Shown: one piece after another, positions 1 to 6,925 of the stretch
How the letters are laid out: each line of letters begins with the position of its first letter
Numbering within the stretch: position 1 is the first letter of the stretch
The notes under the pieces: generated by a model
Databases searched by the model: none
What the model was told of the DNA's origin: nothing
The model's input: the letters and a program-made list of their open reading frames with translations, nothing else
Source: an uncultured Opitutaceae bacterium
GTDB lineage: Bacteria > Verrucomicrobiota > Verrucomicrobiia > Opitutales > Opitutaceae
Assembly: GCA_903890485.1 (NCBI GenBank)
Contig: CAITBM010000124.1
Coordinates: forward strand, 1 to 57,307
Reading direction: 5' to 3'
DNA: 57,307 bases
Translations under genes and position numbers: made by a program

Positions 1-74
1 ACGCTCTGTTCCCCGGCGTCCGCTTCTCGTAGGATGCGGACTTTCTCCTCTGTACTGTAGCGTTTACCTTTCAT
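1..74 (-). mobile_element. IS3-family transposase OrfA, N-terminal 24 codons (runs off window)
   Basis: Reading leftward from an ATG at 74, the frame begins MKGKRYSTEEKVRILREADA and leaves the window after 24 codons. This is the start of the helix-turn-helix OrfA protein of IS3-type elements, which binds the element ends. The bases just upstream of the ATG (about 75-112, or out to 140) should hold the left terminal inverted repeat. Reading outward on the minus strand, TG dinucleotides that could be the terminus lie at 112 and 140; I cannot choose between them without a second copy. The rest of the element, including the catalytic OrfB, is outside the window. Confidence 0.75.
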
Positions 75-112
75 GGTCTGGGTCCTTTATGTTGGCCCAG
101 ACCGACTCTTCA

Positions 113-484
113 AGCGGCTCGAAGCGGCGGGATCACGTCAAGGCCCATCTCCAGGGCGACCTGCCCGTAGGTTCCCTCGGTTCCCGGCCTTATCTTGAGC
201 GTCTGCCGATAGACCCCGGCCTGGAACGCGGAGACAAGCGACCAGTCGAGGGGCGCGTCCGAGAAGTCCTGGGAGCTGCCGGAGAGGTGCCGACGCACCT
301 TCCCGATCAGGGAGCGGATCCCCGGGGGCGCCTGGTCCTCCGCGACCTCCTCGGATCCGCCGCGGCCAGCCCGCTCCCGCGTGAGGCCCTCGGAGGACTC
401 GGGAAGGTGGAAGCGGGTCACGAGCTCTCCGTCCCAGGCGATGGCGCAGGTTCCGAGTGCTGTGGGGAAAATGACGTGGGGCAT
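113..484 (-). pseudogene. ogt-like methylated-DNA--protein-cysteine methyltransferase, 3' end removed by the IS3-type element
   Basis: From an ATG at 484 the minus strand encodes about 115 residues resembling the N-terminal half of Ogt-type O6-alkylguanine-DNA alkyltransferases. It begins MPHVIFPTALGTCAIAWDG. Later residues include FQAGVYRQTLKIRPG followed by TYGQVA, which matches the start of the conserved DNA-binding half. The reading frame then runs into the IS end and stops at 110-112. The methyl-accepting PCHRV motif, expected roughly 25-35 residues further on, is absent, so the product could not transfer alkyl groups. This is therefore a pseudogene made by insertion. The insertion-host boundary lies between 112 and 140. 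Confidence 0.75.
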
Positions 485-598
485 CGGGGCTCGCTTGGGA
501 CGAAGGGTGTCCCCGGCTGTGCGCCGCGGGCAATCGCAAAGGTCCCCCTTGATCCCGTGCCGCCGGGCCCTTCCAATGGCAATGCGCCACGCAAACCC

Positions 599-1027
599 AT
601 GAAGACCCAACACTGGCTGGTGAAGCAGGAACCCGAGAGCTACGCATGGGAGACCTTTGTGAAGGATGGCCGGACCTCCTGGGACGGGGTCCGTAATTAC
701 CAGGCGAGAAACAACCTTAAGCTCATGCGCCCGGGAGACCCCGTGCTCTTCTACGCGAGCGGGGGCCCGAAGCAGGTTATGGGCGTCGCCCGGGTCAGCC
801 GGGCCGCCTACCCGGACCCGACGGCCGATGAGCCGGCGTGGGTCTCTGTGGAGCTTGAGGCAGTGAAGGCGCTCGCCCATCCTGTATCTATAAACCAGAT
901 ACGGGCGGAGGCCTCGCTTTCCAAGGTGCCGCTTCTCCGGCACACGCGGCTCTCGGTGATGCCGCTCGCCCAAGCGGAGTTCCGGGCGATCGTCGAGCTC
1001 GGGGGCAAGCCCGACCGTTCCCCCTAG
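599..1027 (+). CDS. EVE domain-containing protein
   Basis: This 142-residue protein consists almost entirely of an EVE domain, a PUA-related fold thought to recognise modified bases in DNA or RNA. The sequence shows the family's opening (WLVKQEPESY, residues 6-15), the core WDGVRNYQARNNL near residues 28-40 and the strand GDPVLFYAS near 46-54. An open frame extends upstream to 89, but the extension is low-complexity and antisense to the ogt remnant. The ATG at 599 gives the usual family length of 140-155 residues. It is divergent from the disrupted ogt fragment; stand-alone EVE proteins are often found near DNA-repair genes. The precise ligand cannot be told from sequence. Confidence 0.88.
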   Translation: MKTQHWLVKQEPESYAWETFVKDGRTSWDGVRNYQARNNLKLMRPGDPVLFYASGGPKQVMGVARVSRAAYPDPTADEPAWVSVELEAVKALAHPVSINQIRAEASLSKVPLLRHTRLSVMPLAQAEFRAIVELGGKPDRSP

Positions 1028-1133
1028 CGCCTGGAAACCCCCATGCGCCCAGCGCGCATAGATCGGCCCCCGGTCGCGGCTGGTGCCCGGGTGGGCGACA
1101 AACCGGGAGTCGGGCGCGAGCGTGTTTAGCCGC

Positions 1134-1778
1134 CTATTTCCAGAGTGTCAGGTTGTAGGACAGGACGACGTAGCCGAGTAAATGGTGACGGGAAGAATTG
1201 GTCCAATAGAGGGCCGGATTGAGGGATAGGTCCGGGTTGAAATTGTACGTCAACCCCACAGTTGCGGAGTTGCCCGGGCCGGACTGGAAATCTGTCGAAA
1301 AGGCGACGCGGTCCGTCAGCAGCCGCTTATAGCCGAGCAGCAGTTCGTCGTGCCCAGCCACTTGGATGACACCGGCGACATAACGGTCCTTCTCGGTGTA
1401 GCAGCCGTATTCGATCACCGGCTGAGCCTTGCCACCGAGGGTCGACCAGTTGATCACACCGACCGTCAGCAGGTGCGGGCCGCTTTGCACCAGATTGAAT
1501 TCGGTTGAGAATAGGCCCTCGGAGGGTTTGAGGCCCTGGAACCAAGCAACCTCGAAACGCGGTGTCACGCCCAGCTCGAGTTGCAGCTGCTGGCTGTTGC
1601 CGATATAGGAATGTTCGGCTTGCGCACTCAACGTGAGGACGCCGCGGGGTTGGATCTCAGGGGTGACGATCTGATTGAGGCCCACGATTGTGGCGGATGC
1701 GGTAGGAACGATCGCGCAGGCGGCGAGCACCGCCGAGGAGGCCAGACAGCGGAACGCTACTGAGGGATTTCCACGCAT
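1134..1778 (-). CDS. Secreted, outer-membrane beta-barrel-like hypothetical protein
   Basis: The 214-residue product starts with a Sec signal peptide: a basic start, a hydrophobic stretch to about residue 27, and cleavage near SAS/AT. The mature part alternates polar and hydrophobic residues in strand-like segments, for example TLSAQAEHSYIG, LQLELGVTPRFEVAWF and ATVGLTYNFNPDLSL. It ends SYNLTLWK. This pattern suggests a small periplasmic or outer-membrane beta-barrel, but I do not recognise a named family. A possible 50-codon ORF lies 3 nt upstream and may be co-translated with it. Function is unknown. Confidence 0.7.
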   Translation of the reverse strand: MRGNPSVAFRCLASSAVLAACAIVPTASATIVGLNQIVTPEIQPRGVLTLSAQAEHSYIGNSQQLQLELGVTPRFEVAWFQGLKPSEGLFSTEFNLVQSGPHLLTVGVINWSTLGGKAQPVIEYGCYTEKDRYVAGVIQVAGHDELLLGYKRLLTDRVAFSTDFQSGPGNSATVGLTYNFNPDLSLNPALYWTNSSRHHLLGYVVLSYNLTLWK

Positions 1779-1781
1779 TTC

Positions 1782-1934
1782 TCAGGTTGGCTGGGTTTCA
1801 CCGAGCGCGGCATTCAGGAGGCCGCTGGATTCGGAACGGGTTGCCTCGGCGCCCCAACACGCTGCAACCCGGACGAGGGCGGCCATTGCCCCCGCTCTAG
1901 CGATCCTCTGCGTCAGGTCGTCGTGCCGCGTCAT
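1782..1934 (-). CDS. Possible 50-residue ORF upstream of the barrel-like protein
   Basis: An ATG at 1934 is preceded by a GGAG ribosome-binding site at a good distance (6 nt). It opens a 50-codon frame, MTRHDDLTQRIARAGAMAAL and onward, whose TGA lies only 3 nt before the start codon of the 1134-1778 gene. That downstream gene has a poor ribosome-binding site of its own, so translational coupling is plausible. The peptide has a weak hydrophobic middle and no recognisable domain. Besides this frame, the stretch 1779-2116 between flanking genes shows nothing else I can identify. It may be a chance ORF or a leader. Confidence 0.35.
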   Translation of the reverse strand: MTRHDDLTQRIARAGAMAALVRVAACWGAEATRSESSGLLNAALGETQPT

Positions 1935-2116
1935 GCGTGTCTCCAGGAAGCTCATCGTGCCGGGATGCCAAGGCAGGGATCAAGTCCATCCCTTGGGCTC
2001 AACGAAGATTTAACGCGATCGTAGTGGAACGCCGCTTCCCCGGGTGGGTGTCCCCGGGAGCGCCTGGGTGGGCCCACCGGGGCTTTGAATGGAATTGACG
2101 AGCGCAAGGGGGGCCG

Positions 2117-2518
2117 GTGCCATCGGCGGCCCGGATGAGTGAACCAACCCCATTGCCGCTGTTCCACGTCGTCGGGTTTTCGGGTCATCGGCAGATCGAC
2201 CGCCCCGTGGAGGCCGCGGCAGCGATCCGAAGGGCCCTCGAGGCCCTGAAAGCCGACGGCTCGGGCGAGTGGATCGCGCTCTCGTCGGTGGCGCTCGGGG
2301 GCGACACCCTCTTCGCAGAACAGGCGCTCTCCATGGGCATTACCTGGCATGCCCTCCTCCCGCTGCCCGCGGCCGAATTCCGCCTCGACTTCTCGGCCTC
2401 CGACTGGGGCGCCGCCGAGGCCCTGATCTCCAAGTCCGAGCACGTTCGCGTGATCACCGAGAACGGCTCACGCGAGTTTGTCAGTCATGGGGACAAACGG
2501 CCCTTGGCACCGGAGTGA
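2117..2518 (+). pseudogene. Truncated SLOG/Rossmann-like nucleotide-binding protein
   Basis: The frame starts with GTG at 2117 (a possible AAGGGG site upstream) or ATG at 2135. It encodes a segment like the N-terminal half of SLOG-family proteins, which bind nucleotide-derived ligands in stress and defence systems. Visible features are VVGFSGHRQI near residues 18-27, the glycine loop VALGGDTLFAE and LLPLPAAEFRLDFS. The usual second half, which would include the segment discussing a 'C' and 'D' rich loop before VAVWDG-like strands, is missing. After HVRVITENGSRE the sequence becomes unrelated and stops. At 133 residues it is about half the size of typical homologues. It is probably a 3'-truncated remnant, though expression of a short protein cannot be excluded. 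Confidence 0.55.
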
Positions 2519-2666
2519 TCAGGATGGGCTGGGGCGGACCAGGTTTCACGTTGTCAAAAGATGACAGCCAAGTGCGGCGAAACCACTATTCCCCGGCCGG
2601 AAATACTTGCGACAAATTTCCGGCCTGCGGGCCGGACCCGGACACGGCCGCCCGACCCGGCGGTCG

Positions 2667-3341
2667 CTAGACCTTTTCGGCGATGACGAGGAACTGCTGG
2701 CCGAACAGCCGCCAGAGGAAGGGCAGGGCGAGGTAGAGCCGCAGCAAGACCAAGGGATAACGGGGGGCTCCAACCATCGAATACGGCAGGAACCGGGCGC
2801 GCGAGAGGGTGACGCGGTATCCGTTATTGGTGAGGGCTTCACCGAGGGACATCTCGGTCAGGCAGAGGAAATGATCCCAAAAATCCCAGTAAGCGCCCTG
2901 CACGTGCTTGATATTCGGCCCGAGCGCGATCAGGCGGCCGCCGGGCTTGAGGCAGCGGCGGGCCTCGACGAGCGTGTCGCGGAGGGCCTTCTTGTCGGGC
3001 AGGTGCTCGAAGAAATTGCTCGTGAAGACGACGTCGAGCGAAGCGTCCGGCAATTGCCACCGGGTCGAGCAGTCCTGGGCGAGGAACGTCACGCCCGGGG
3101 CGAGGTGCTCGGGCGACCGGGGATTCAGGTCCATGCCGAATTTCTGCCCGCATGAAATATGGTTGATGAACTCCCCGTAGCCGCAGCCGAGATCGAGGAC
3201 GGAATCGGTCCGGCGTACGAACTGCTGGAAATAGCCCGAGGCCAGAATTTCCCACACCCGGGTGCGGTAGCCCAGCATGGAGGTGAAGCGGTGCTCATAA
3301 ATGCGCTGGAGCTCCGAGGGATCCTTGATGCTTTGGCTCAT
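2667..3341 (-). CDS. Class I SAM-dependent methyltransferase
   Basis: This 224-residue protein carries a Methyltransf_11/25-type Rossmann domain. The AdoMet-binding glycine loop VLDLGCGYGEF lies near residues 48-58, an acidic loop D-L-N follows the second strand, and FTSNFFEHLPD marks motif IV near residue 108. The C-terminal third (PYSMVGAPRYPLVLLRLYLALPFLWRLF) is hydrophobic and may sit against the membrane. Similar enzymes are common in cell-surface polysaccharide or lipid clusters, where they methylate sugars or isoprenoid-linked intermediates. No such cluster surrounds it here; it stands alone between gene remnants. The substrate is unknown. Confidence 0.82.
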   Translation of the reverse strand: MSQSIKDPSELQRIYEHRFTSMLGYRTRVWEILASGYFQQFVRRTDSVLDLGCGYGEFINHISCGQKFGMDLNPRSPEHLAPGVTFLAQDCSTRWQLPDASLDVVFTSNFFEHLPDKKALRDTLVEARRCLKPGGRLIALGPNIKHVQGAYWDFWDHFLCLTEMSLGEALTNNGYRVTLSRARFLPYSMVGAPRYPLVLLRLYLALPFLWRLFGQQFLVIAEKV

Positions 3342-3419
3342 GAAACGGGAGGTGTGAGCGAACGCGGAAAACCCCGGCAGGGCAAGCGCCCAGTCCTGGG
3401 CTGAAGGGTGCCTTCCGGT

Positions 3420-3866
3420 TCAGCGGAATCCAAAGGCGGTCATGTAAGCCCAGTCCCAGGCGTTGTTCCCATTGGGGCCGACCGTGACCCGCAGGCGCAG
3501 CCGGCTGCCGGCAGGCCGGGCGGGCAGCGGCGCATGCATGACCTGGTCCCCACGGTCAGCCGGCACGGTCAGCGGCTGCAGCCAGCGGCGGAAGACCGTC
3601 TCCACGGAGGCGAGGAGCACATGCCGGGTCCGGCCGGTGATTTCGACCTGGAGGTTGGTCTGGGCGTTGAGGTCGATGCGGGTCCCGTCGGCGAGGGTGA
3701 GCGACTGCCGCTGGCCCACGGGGGTGGCCACGGTTTCGAGCTGGGTCTGGGGCCGCGCCAGCCAGACCGTGAGGGCGACCGCGGCGGCGGCGGCGAGGGA
3801 TCCCCCGGCGGTCCATCTGACCCAGCGGGAGCGGCGCCGTGTCGCGGCCGGCGGCAGAAAATCCAC
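3420..3866 (-). pseudogene. FecR-domain fragment fused to an unrelated C-terminus
   Basis: From a GTG at 3866 the frame shows a FecR-type transmembrane regulator segment: a basic stretch, one membrane helix (GGSLAAAAAVALTVWLA), then the FecR motif TVATPVGQRQSLTLADGTRIDLN and RTRHVLLA. FecR proteins relay receptor signals to ECF sigma factors. At about residue 87 the similarity ends. The remaining ~60 residues, including PAGSRLRLRVTVGPNGNN and AWDWAYMTAFGFR, resemble the C-terminus of a carbohydrate-related membrane protein. The frame stays open upstream of the GTG into sequence that in another frame encodes the start of a ParE-like toxin. So two joints are present and no complete FecR remains. 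I see this as a deletion scar. Confidence 0.55.
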
Positions 3867-3879
3867 CGCATCGACGGCG

Positions 3880-3958
3880 GCGTGGGAACCTTCTGCTCGT
3901 AGACTTCGCCCGCCTTGGTCAATTCCGCTGCGGCATCTGGATGCTGGATTACCTGCAT
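3880..3958 (-). pseudogene. ParE/RelE-type toxin, N-terminal fragment
   Basis: An ATG at 3958, overlapping the end of the antitoxin gene by 10 nt, opens with MQVIQHPDAAAELTKAGEVY followed by EQKVP. This is the standard beginning of plasmid-stabilisation (ParE/RelE) toxins. After about 25 residues similarity to the family ends, and the DNA becomes FecR coding sequence in a different frame. The catalytic or gyrase-contacting C-terminal part is gone, so the toxin should be inactive. The end coordinate is my estimate of the breakpoint. Confidence 0.6.
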
Positions 3959-4185
3959 CCGATCGCGCGGCGTGCGGTCTTCATTGCCTCCAAATGGCTG
4001 ATACCGGTCACAGCGCCGGTCGAAAGTTCTTTATCGCGGCGCACGGCTTCGTCCAGAGCCGCTCGTTCGTCGGAATCAGGCAATCCGGCATCAATGCTTT
4101 GCCAGAGTGCTTGTGCCAACGACACCTTCTCGGCGAGGGGAAGTGCCATGGCCTCGGCTGTTAGCTGCTTCGTGGACTTGAACAA
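3949..4185 (-). CDS. Addiction-module antitoxin (PF09720-like), paired with the broken ParE toxin
   Basis: This frame encodes a small acidic helical protein of the 'addiction module' antitoxin type. It has the repeated pattern LTAEAMALPLAEKVSLAQAL then SIDAGLPDSDERAALDEAV. A TTG at 4185 gives a 78-residue protein of normal length. The frame stays open to an ATG at 4275, but the extra residues are unlike the family. Its stop overlaps the toxin start by 10 nt, the classical antitoxin-first arrangement. Because the toxin is truncated, the antitoxin is now unpaired. It would normally neutralise the toxin and repress its own promoter. Confidence 0.65.
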   Translation of the reverse strand: MFKSTKQLTAEAMALPLAEKVSLAQALWQSIDAGLPDSDERAALDEAVRRDKELSTGAVTGISHLEAMKTARRAIGCR

Positions 4186-4374
4186 AAAGTGATCGTCGAG
4201 GCCCCTGCTGTCAAGGTAGCCCGTAGGCCGTCGCGGCGTATTTGGCGCATTGAGTGCCACGCCCGGTGCTCGCACATCAACTCATTGCCCATTCCCCGGC
4301 TTGCTTTTTCAGACGGCAATCCAAGATTGTAGGGCATGACGCGGAAGCAGCTGGTGCTAGCTCCAACCGCAGCT

Positions 4375-4605
4375 ATGATTGTCTCCATCGACGAAATCAC
4401 CGCTGCTGCTCTGGCCCTTCCGGCTGAGGCGAGGGCTGAATTGGCCGACCGGATGGCTGCTAGTATCGCCTCGGGTATTTCTCCCCACGTCCGAAGGGCC
4501 CAATTGGAAGAAGTGCAGAAGCGGCGCACGGAAGTTCTGTCGGGCGAAGTCCAAGGAGTTTCCTCTCAGCAGGTCCGCGATGGAATCGCCTCCTTGCTGA
4601 AATGA
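4375..4605 (+). CDS. Second, orphan addiction-module antitoxin (PF09720-like)
   Basis: From the ATG at 4375 the frame encodes 76 residues: MIVSIDEITAAALALPAEAR, ELADRMAASIAS, and a polar tail ending VRDGIASLLK. The charge pattern and length match the same antitoxin family as the gene at 3949-4185, although the two are divergent in orientation and sequence. The open frame extends 13 codons further upstream, but that part is atypical. No toxin gene follows: the recombinase gene ends 33 nt downstream on the other strand. It is either a remnant of a lost pair or an orphan antidote. Confidence 0.62.
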   Translation: MIVSIDEITAAALALPAEARAELADRMAASIASGISPHVRRAQLEEVQKRRTEVLSGEVQGVSSQQVRDGIASLLK

Positions 4606-4638
4606 CGCGGCTCGACCAGCGAGAGGGAGTTGATCGGG

Positions 4639-5871
4639 TCATACAGCTATCGGCAGAGGGGCAACCTGCTCTGGTGGGAACGCTGCGGGGCGTGCCACTT
4701 TGGGCTGGGCTGCCCTCACGGGCAGGATGCCGAAAAACTGTTCGGCTTCCTCGGTGCTTTTCAGGTCGAGGTAATGTTTGCGAATGATCGCCTCGGAATT
4801 GCCAGCTTGGAGAGCGGCATCGCCCATGGAGCGAAATTTCCCGACGTGCATGCTGATGAATGTGTGCCGAAGGATGTCGTGCGAGAGCTTGAAGTGCTTG
4901 CGGAATTTGAGTCGCAGGCGCCTGAAGCCCACCGGCATGATTGGGAAGTCGTCGAGCGGGTAGGCTTGTAGCCACGCGGCCAGGTTCGGCTGAATGGTGA
5001 TGTTTCGCTTCATTCGGACCTTCGACACCTTCGGTTCGATGTGAATGACGCCCGTGTCCAGGCGGACGGACTTGGGATCAAGCTTGGAGATTTCGCCCTC
5101 ATAGAGGTCGGGCCGGATGCCGGCGAAGAGGCAGAGGGCGATGAACGGGACGAGCTTTCCGCCGTGGTTCTCCTCGGCCCACTTCATGATTTCCGCACAT
5201 TGATCGGCGGTCAGTGTCGGGGCGGACCCGCGCCGATGACCGAGACCCCGGTAGTGCGGCACCTTGTCGATGGGGTTAACGGCGATCCAGTCTTTGACCT
5301 GGAGGCAGTATTTGAGGAATGCGCCGATCAGGCCCCGGCGGTTGTTGTAGGATTTTCTCGAGACCTGGCCTCGCTTGAGGAATTCCGCAAGTACGGCGGC
5401 GGTGAGGTCGCTCACCAGCTTGCCCCGGAACGTGACTTCCAAAGCCCGCAGCTCGCACCGGAAGGAGGTAAATTGCCGGTGCGATAGATGCCCCTGCTTG
5501 TGGTCCAGCTCCCGCAGGGCGAGGTATTCGCGGGCCGCCTCGACGACGGGCTTGTCATTTACCGGGTCGCGGTAGTTCGTAAGCGCGTAATCGAGATAAA
5601 AGCTTAGGGAGCGTGACCGGGTCCCGAGACGTTGAAATGCCGCCTCCGACTCCCGGACCTGCTCGATTGTCAGGCAGGTCGAGATGGAACGCAGGCCCGA
5701 GGCGGCCTGCTCCGCGCCGAGTTCCATCGCCGCTTTGTCGGCGCCGGCCTCTTCTCGGGTCTTGAAGTTCTTCCGGATGCGGACACCTCGGAGCCAGCCG
5801 GATACTCGCCATGAGGTCACGCCATTCCGGTTTTTGTAGCGGATGACGGCAAACGTATTTTCGTGATTCAT
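4639..5871 (-). CDS. Tyrosine-type recombinase/integrase
   Basis: This 410-residue protein has an N-terminal arm-binding region, a core-binding helical domain (about residues 100-210) and a C-terminal catalytic domain (about 220-375). Catalytic residues visible are R253 in AGIRPDL, R335 in HDILRHTF, and the nucleophile Y367 in RKHYLDL, with H366 beside it. The usual LGHS motif reads AGNS here. The sequence ends with a proline- and alanine-rich tail. The gene lies next to tRNA-His and points away from it, the standard layout for an element integrated at a tRNA 3' end. It is probably the integrase of the accessory island to its left. No excisionase is visible. Confidence 0.88.
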   Translation of the reverse strand: MNHENTFAVIRYKNRNGVTSWRVSGWLRGVRIRKNFKTREEAGADKAAMELGAEQAASGLRSISTCLTIEQVRESEAAFQRLGTRSRSLSFYLDYALTNYRDPVNDKPVVEAAREYLALRELDHKQGHLSHRQFTSFRCELRALEVTFRGKLVSDLTAAVLAEFLKRGQVSRKSYNNRRGLIGAFLKYCLQVKDWIAVNPIDKVPHYRGLGHRRGSAPTLTADQCAEIMKWAEENHGGKLVPFIALCLFAGIRPDLYEGEISKLDPKSVRLDTGVIHIEPKVSKVRMKRNITIQPNLAAWLQAYPLDDFPIMPVGFRRLRLKFRKHFKLSHDILRHTFISMHVGKFRSMGDAALQAGNSEAIIRKHYLDLKSTEEAEQFFGILPVRAAQPKVARPAAFPPEQVAPLPIAV

Positions 5872-5874
5872 GCT

Positions 5875-5901
5875 TAGGTTGCCACGTCAACTGGCAACCT
5901 A
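5875..5901. repeat. Inverted repeat, 10-bp arms, directly upstream of the integrase start
   Basis: TAGGTTGCCA (5875-5884) and its exact reverse complement TGGCAACCTA (5892-5901) are separated by 7 bp. The dyad begins 3 bp from the integrase start codon. It could form a hairpin in the integrase leader, act as an operator, or be a recombinase core or arm site. Confidence 0.7.
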
Positions 5902-5903
5902 GC

Positions 5904-5913
5904 TTCGGCCGAA
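5904..5913. repeat. 10-bp perfect palindrome TTCGGCCGAA
   Basis: A fully self-complementary decamer sits between the two larger inverted repeats in the integrase-tRNA gap. Alone it could be chance. In this cluster of three dyads it may belong to the attachment or regulatory site. Confidence 0.45.
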
Positions 5914-5916
5914 AAC

Positions 5917-5941
5917 TTAGTTGTTGGGTTTCAACAACTAA
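5917..5941 (-). terminator. Perfect 10-bp inverted repeat 2 bp beyond the tRNA-His 3' end
   Basis: TTAGTTGTTG (5917-5926) and CAACAACTAA (5932-5941) flank a 5-base loop. Read on the minus strand, the hairpin follows the tRNA CCA end within a few bases and is followed by a run of four T. That fits a tRNA terminator. The stem is AT-rich, and the position is also where integration would take place, so an attachment-site role is an alternative. Confidence 0.5.
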
Positions 5942-5943
5942 AA

Positions 5944-6021
5944 TGGGGCGGCCAACGGGACTCGAACCCGCGACCCCTAGATTCACAATCTAGTGCTCTA
6001 ACCAACTGAGCTATGACCGCC
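5944..6021 (-). tRNA. tRNA-His (anticodon GTG)
   Basis: The minus strand folds into a full cloverleaf. The acceptor stem is GCGGTCA paired with TGGCCGC and the D stem is GCTC/GAGC. The anticodon stem is CTAGA/TCTAG, with loop TTGTGAA carrying GTG. The T arm has loop TTCGAGT. Histidine identity is confirmed by a C at position 73 facing an encoded G at -1 (6021), the extra base required by histidyl-tRNA synthetase. CCA is encoded (5944-5946). A tyrosine recombinase gene lies 72 bp from the 3' end, so this tRNA is a likely integration target. Confidence 0.95.
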
Positions 6022-6091
6022 GTAAATTTGAGAACGGTTACCTTCCCGTCCGGCCCAAGGGCTGTCAACCCGTTTCCCGGTTGTATCCCCG

Positions 6092-6895
6092 GTGGGCTCC
6101 GCCCATCCTATCTGGGTGTCCACGAGGCGTCTGCGTCTGATCACGTTCAACATAGCCCACGGCAGGGGGCTGGCGCCGATCCAGGGATTCACCTCGTCCC
6201 GGAAGCTTCGCCTTAACCTTCGCCGGATCGCCCAGTTGCTGAGCACGCTCGATGCCGATGTCGTGGCGCTCCAGGAGGTTGACCAATGCTCCGTATGGTC
6301 GGGAAGTTTCGACCACCTCGACTACCTCAGGACCCATGCGGGCTTTCCCCACGCCGCTTTCGGGATCAACAACCGCAGGGAGGGCCTGATGAACCTCTCC
6401 TACGGCAACGCCATCCTTTCCCGGTTCCCGATAGCCGAGACCGAGACCATCGTCTTTGGGCGGCGGAAGGTGGGGGAGAAGGGGTTTCTCTTTGCGGAAA
6501 TCGAGGTCGCCGGCCGTCTGTTGCCCGTGGTGAACCTCCACCTTCACTTCAGCTCCAAGCGGCGGCGCCTCCAGCAGCTGGACATGCTCGTCACCTGGCT
6601 CCGGGGCAAGGAGCGGGAAAGGAAGGGGGCATGGACGGTGCCGCCGATCGTCTGCGGGGACTTCAACACCCCCGGGACCAAGGACGACGCCACGGCCGCC
6701 CTCCTGAGCCACCTGTGCGACTACGGGGACTACGTGCTGCACCCGGTCCTCGGCCCGACGTTCCCGTCGCCGTTGCCCCGGCGTTCCCTCGACTTCATCT
6801 TCGTTCCCCCGGGATGCCGCGGCGTCTCGAGCGAGGTGGTTCGCTCCTTCCTTTCCGACCACCGGCCCGTGATGGTCGAGTTTTCAGTGGCGTGA
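6092..6895 (+). CDS. Endonuclease/exonuclease/phosphatase (EEP) family protein
   Basis: This 267-residue protein has the complete EEP fold motif series. The order is LITFNIAHG near residue 16, ALQEVDQ with the metal-binding glutamate near 60, NLHLHF near 148, VCGDFNTPG near 190, LDFIFV near 230 and SDHRPVMVEF at the C-terminus. Members of this superfamily cleave phosphodiesters in DNA, sphingomyelin, inositol phosphates or other lipids using a divalent metal. No signal peptide is evident, so a cytoplasmic role is likely. The gene precedes trpA by about 30 bp on the same strand and may be co-transcribed. The exact substrate is not determinable. Confidence 0.85.
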   Translation: MGSAHPIWVSTRRLRLITFNIAHGRGLAPIQGFTSSRKLRLNLRRIAQLLSTLDADVVALQEVDQCSVWSGSFDHLDYLRTHAGFPHAAFGINNRREGLMNLSYGNAILSRFPIAETETIVFGRRKVGEKGFLFAEIEVAGRLLPVVNLHLHFSSKRRRLQQLDMLVTWLRGKERERKGAWTVPPIVCGDFNTPGTKDDATAALLSHLCDYGDYVLHPVLGPTFPSPLPRRSLDFIFVPPGCRGVSSEVVRSFLSDHRPVMVEFSVA

Positions 6896-6925
6896 CGGGG
6901 CGATTTGCTTTTGATCGACCTTCCT

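Noticed and set aside
3841-3958. A functional toxin-antitoxin pair
   Set aside because: The toxin frame loses similarity to ParE after about 25 residues, so a working toxin is unlikely.
5944-6021. Second copy of the tRNA-His 3' end as the other attachment-site junction
   Set aside because: I found no repeat of the tRNA 3' sequence within 1-5900, so the island's far boundary cannot be set from this window.
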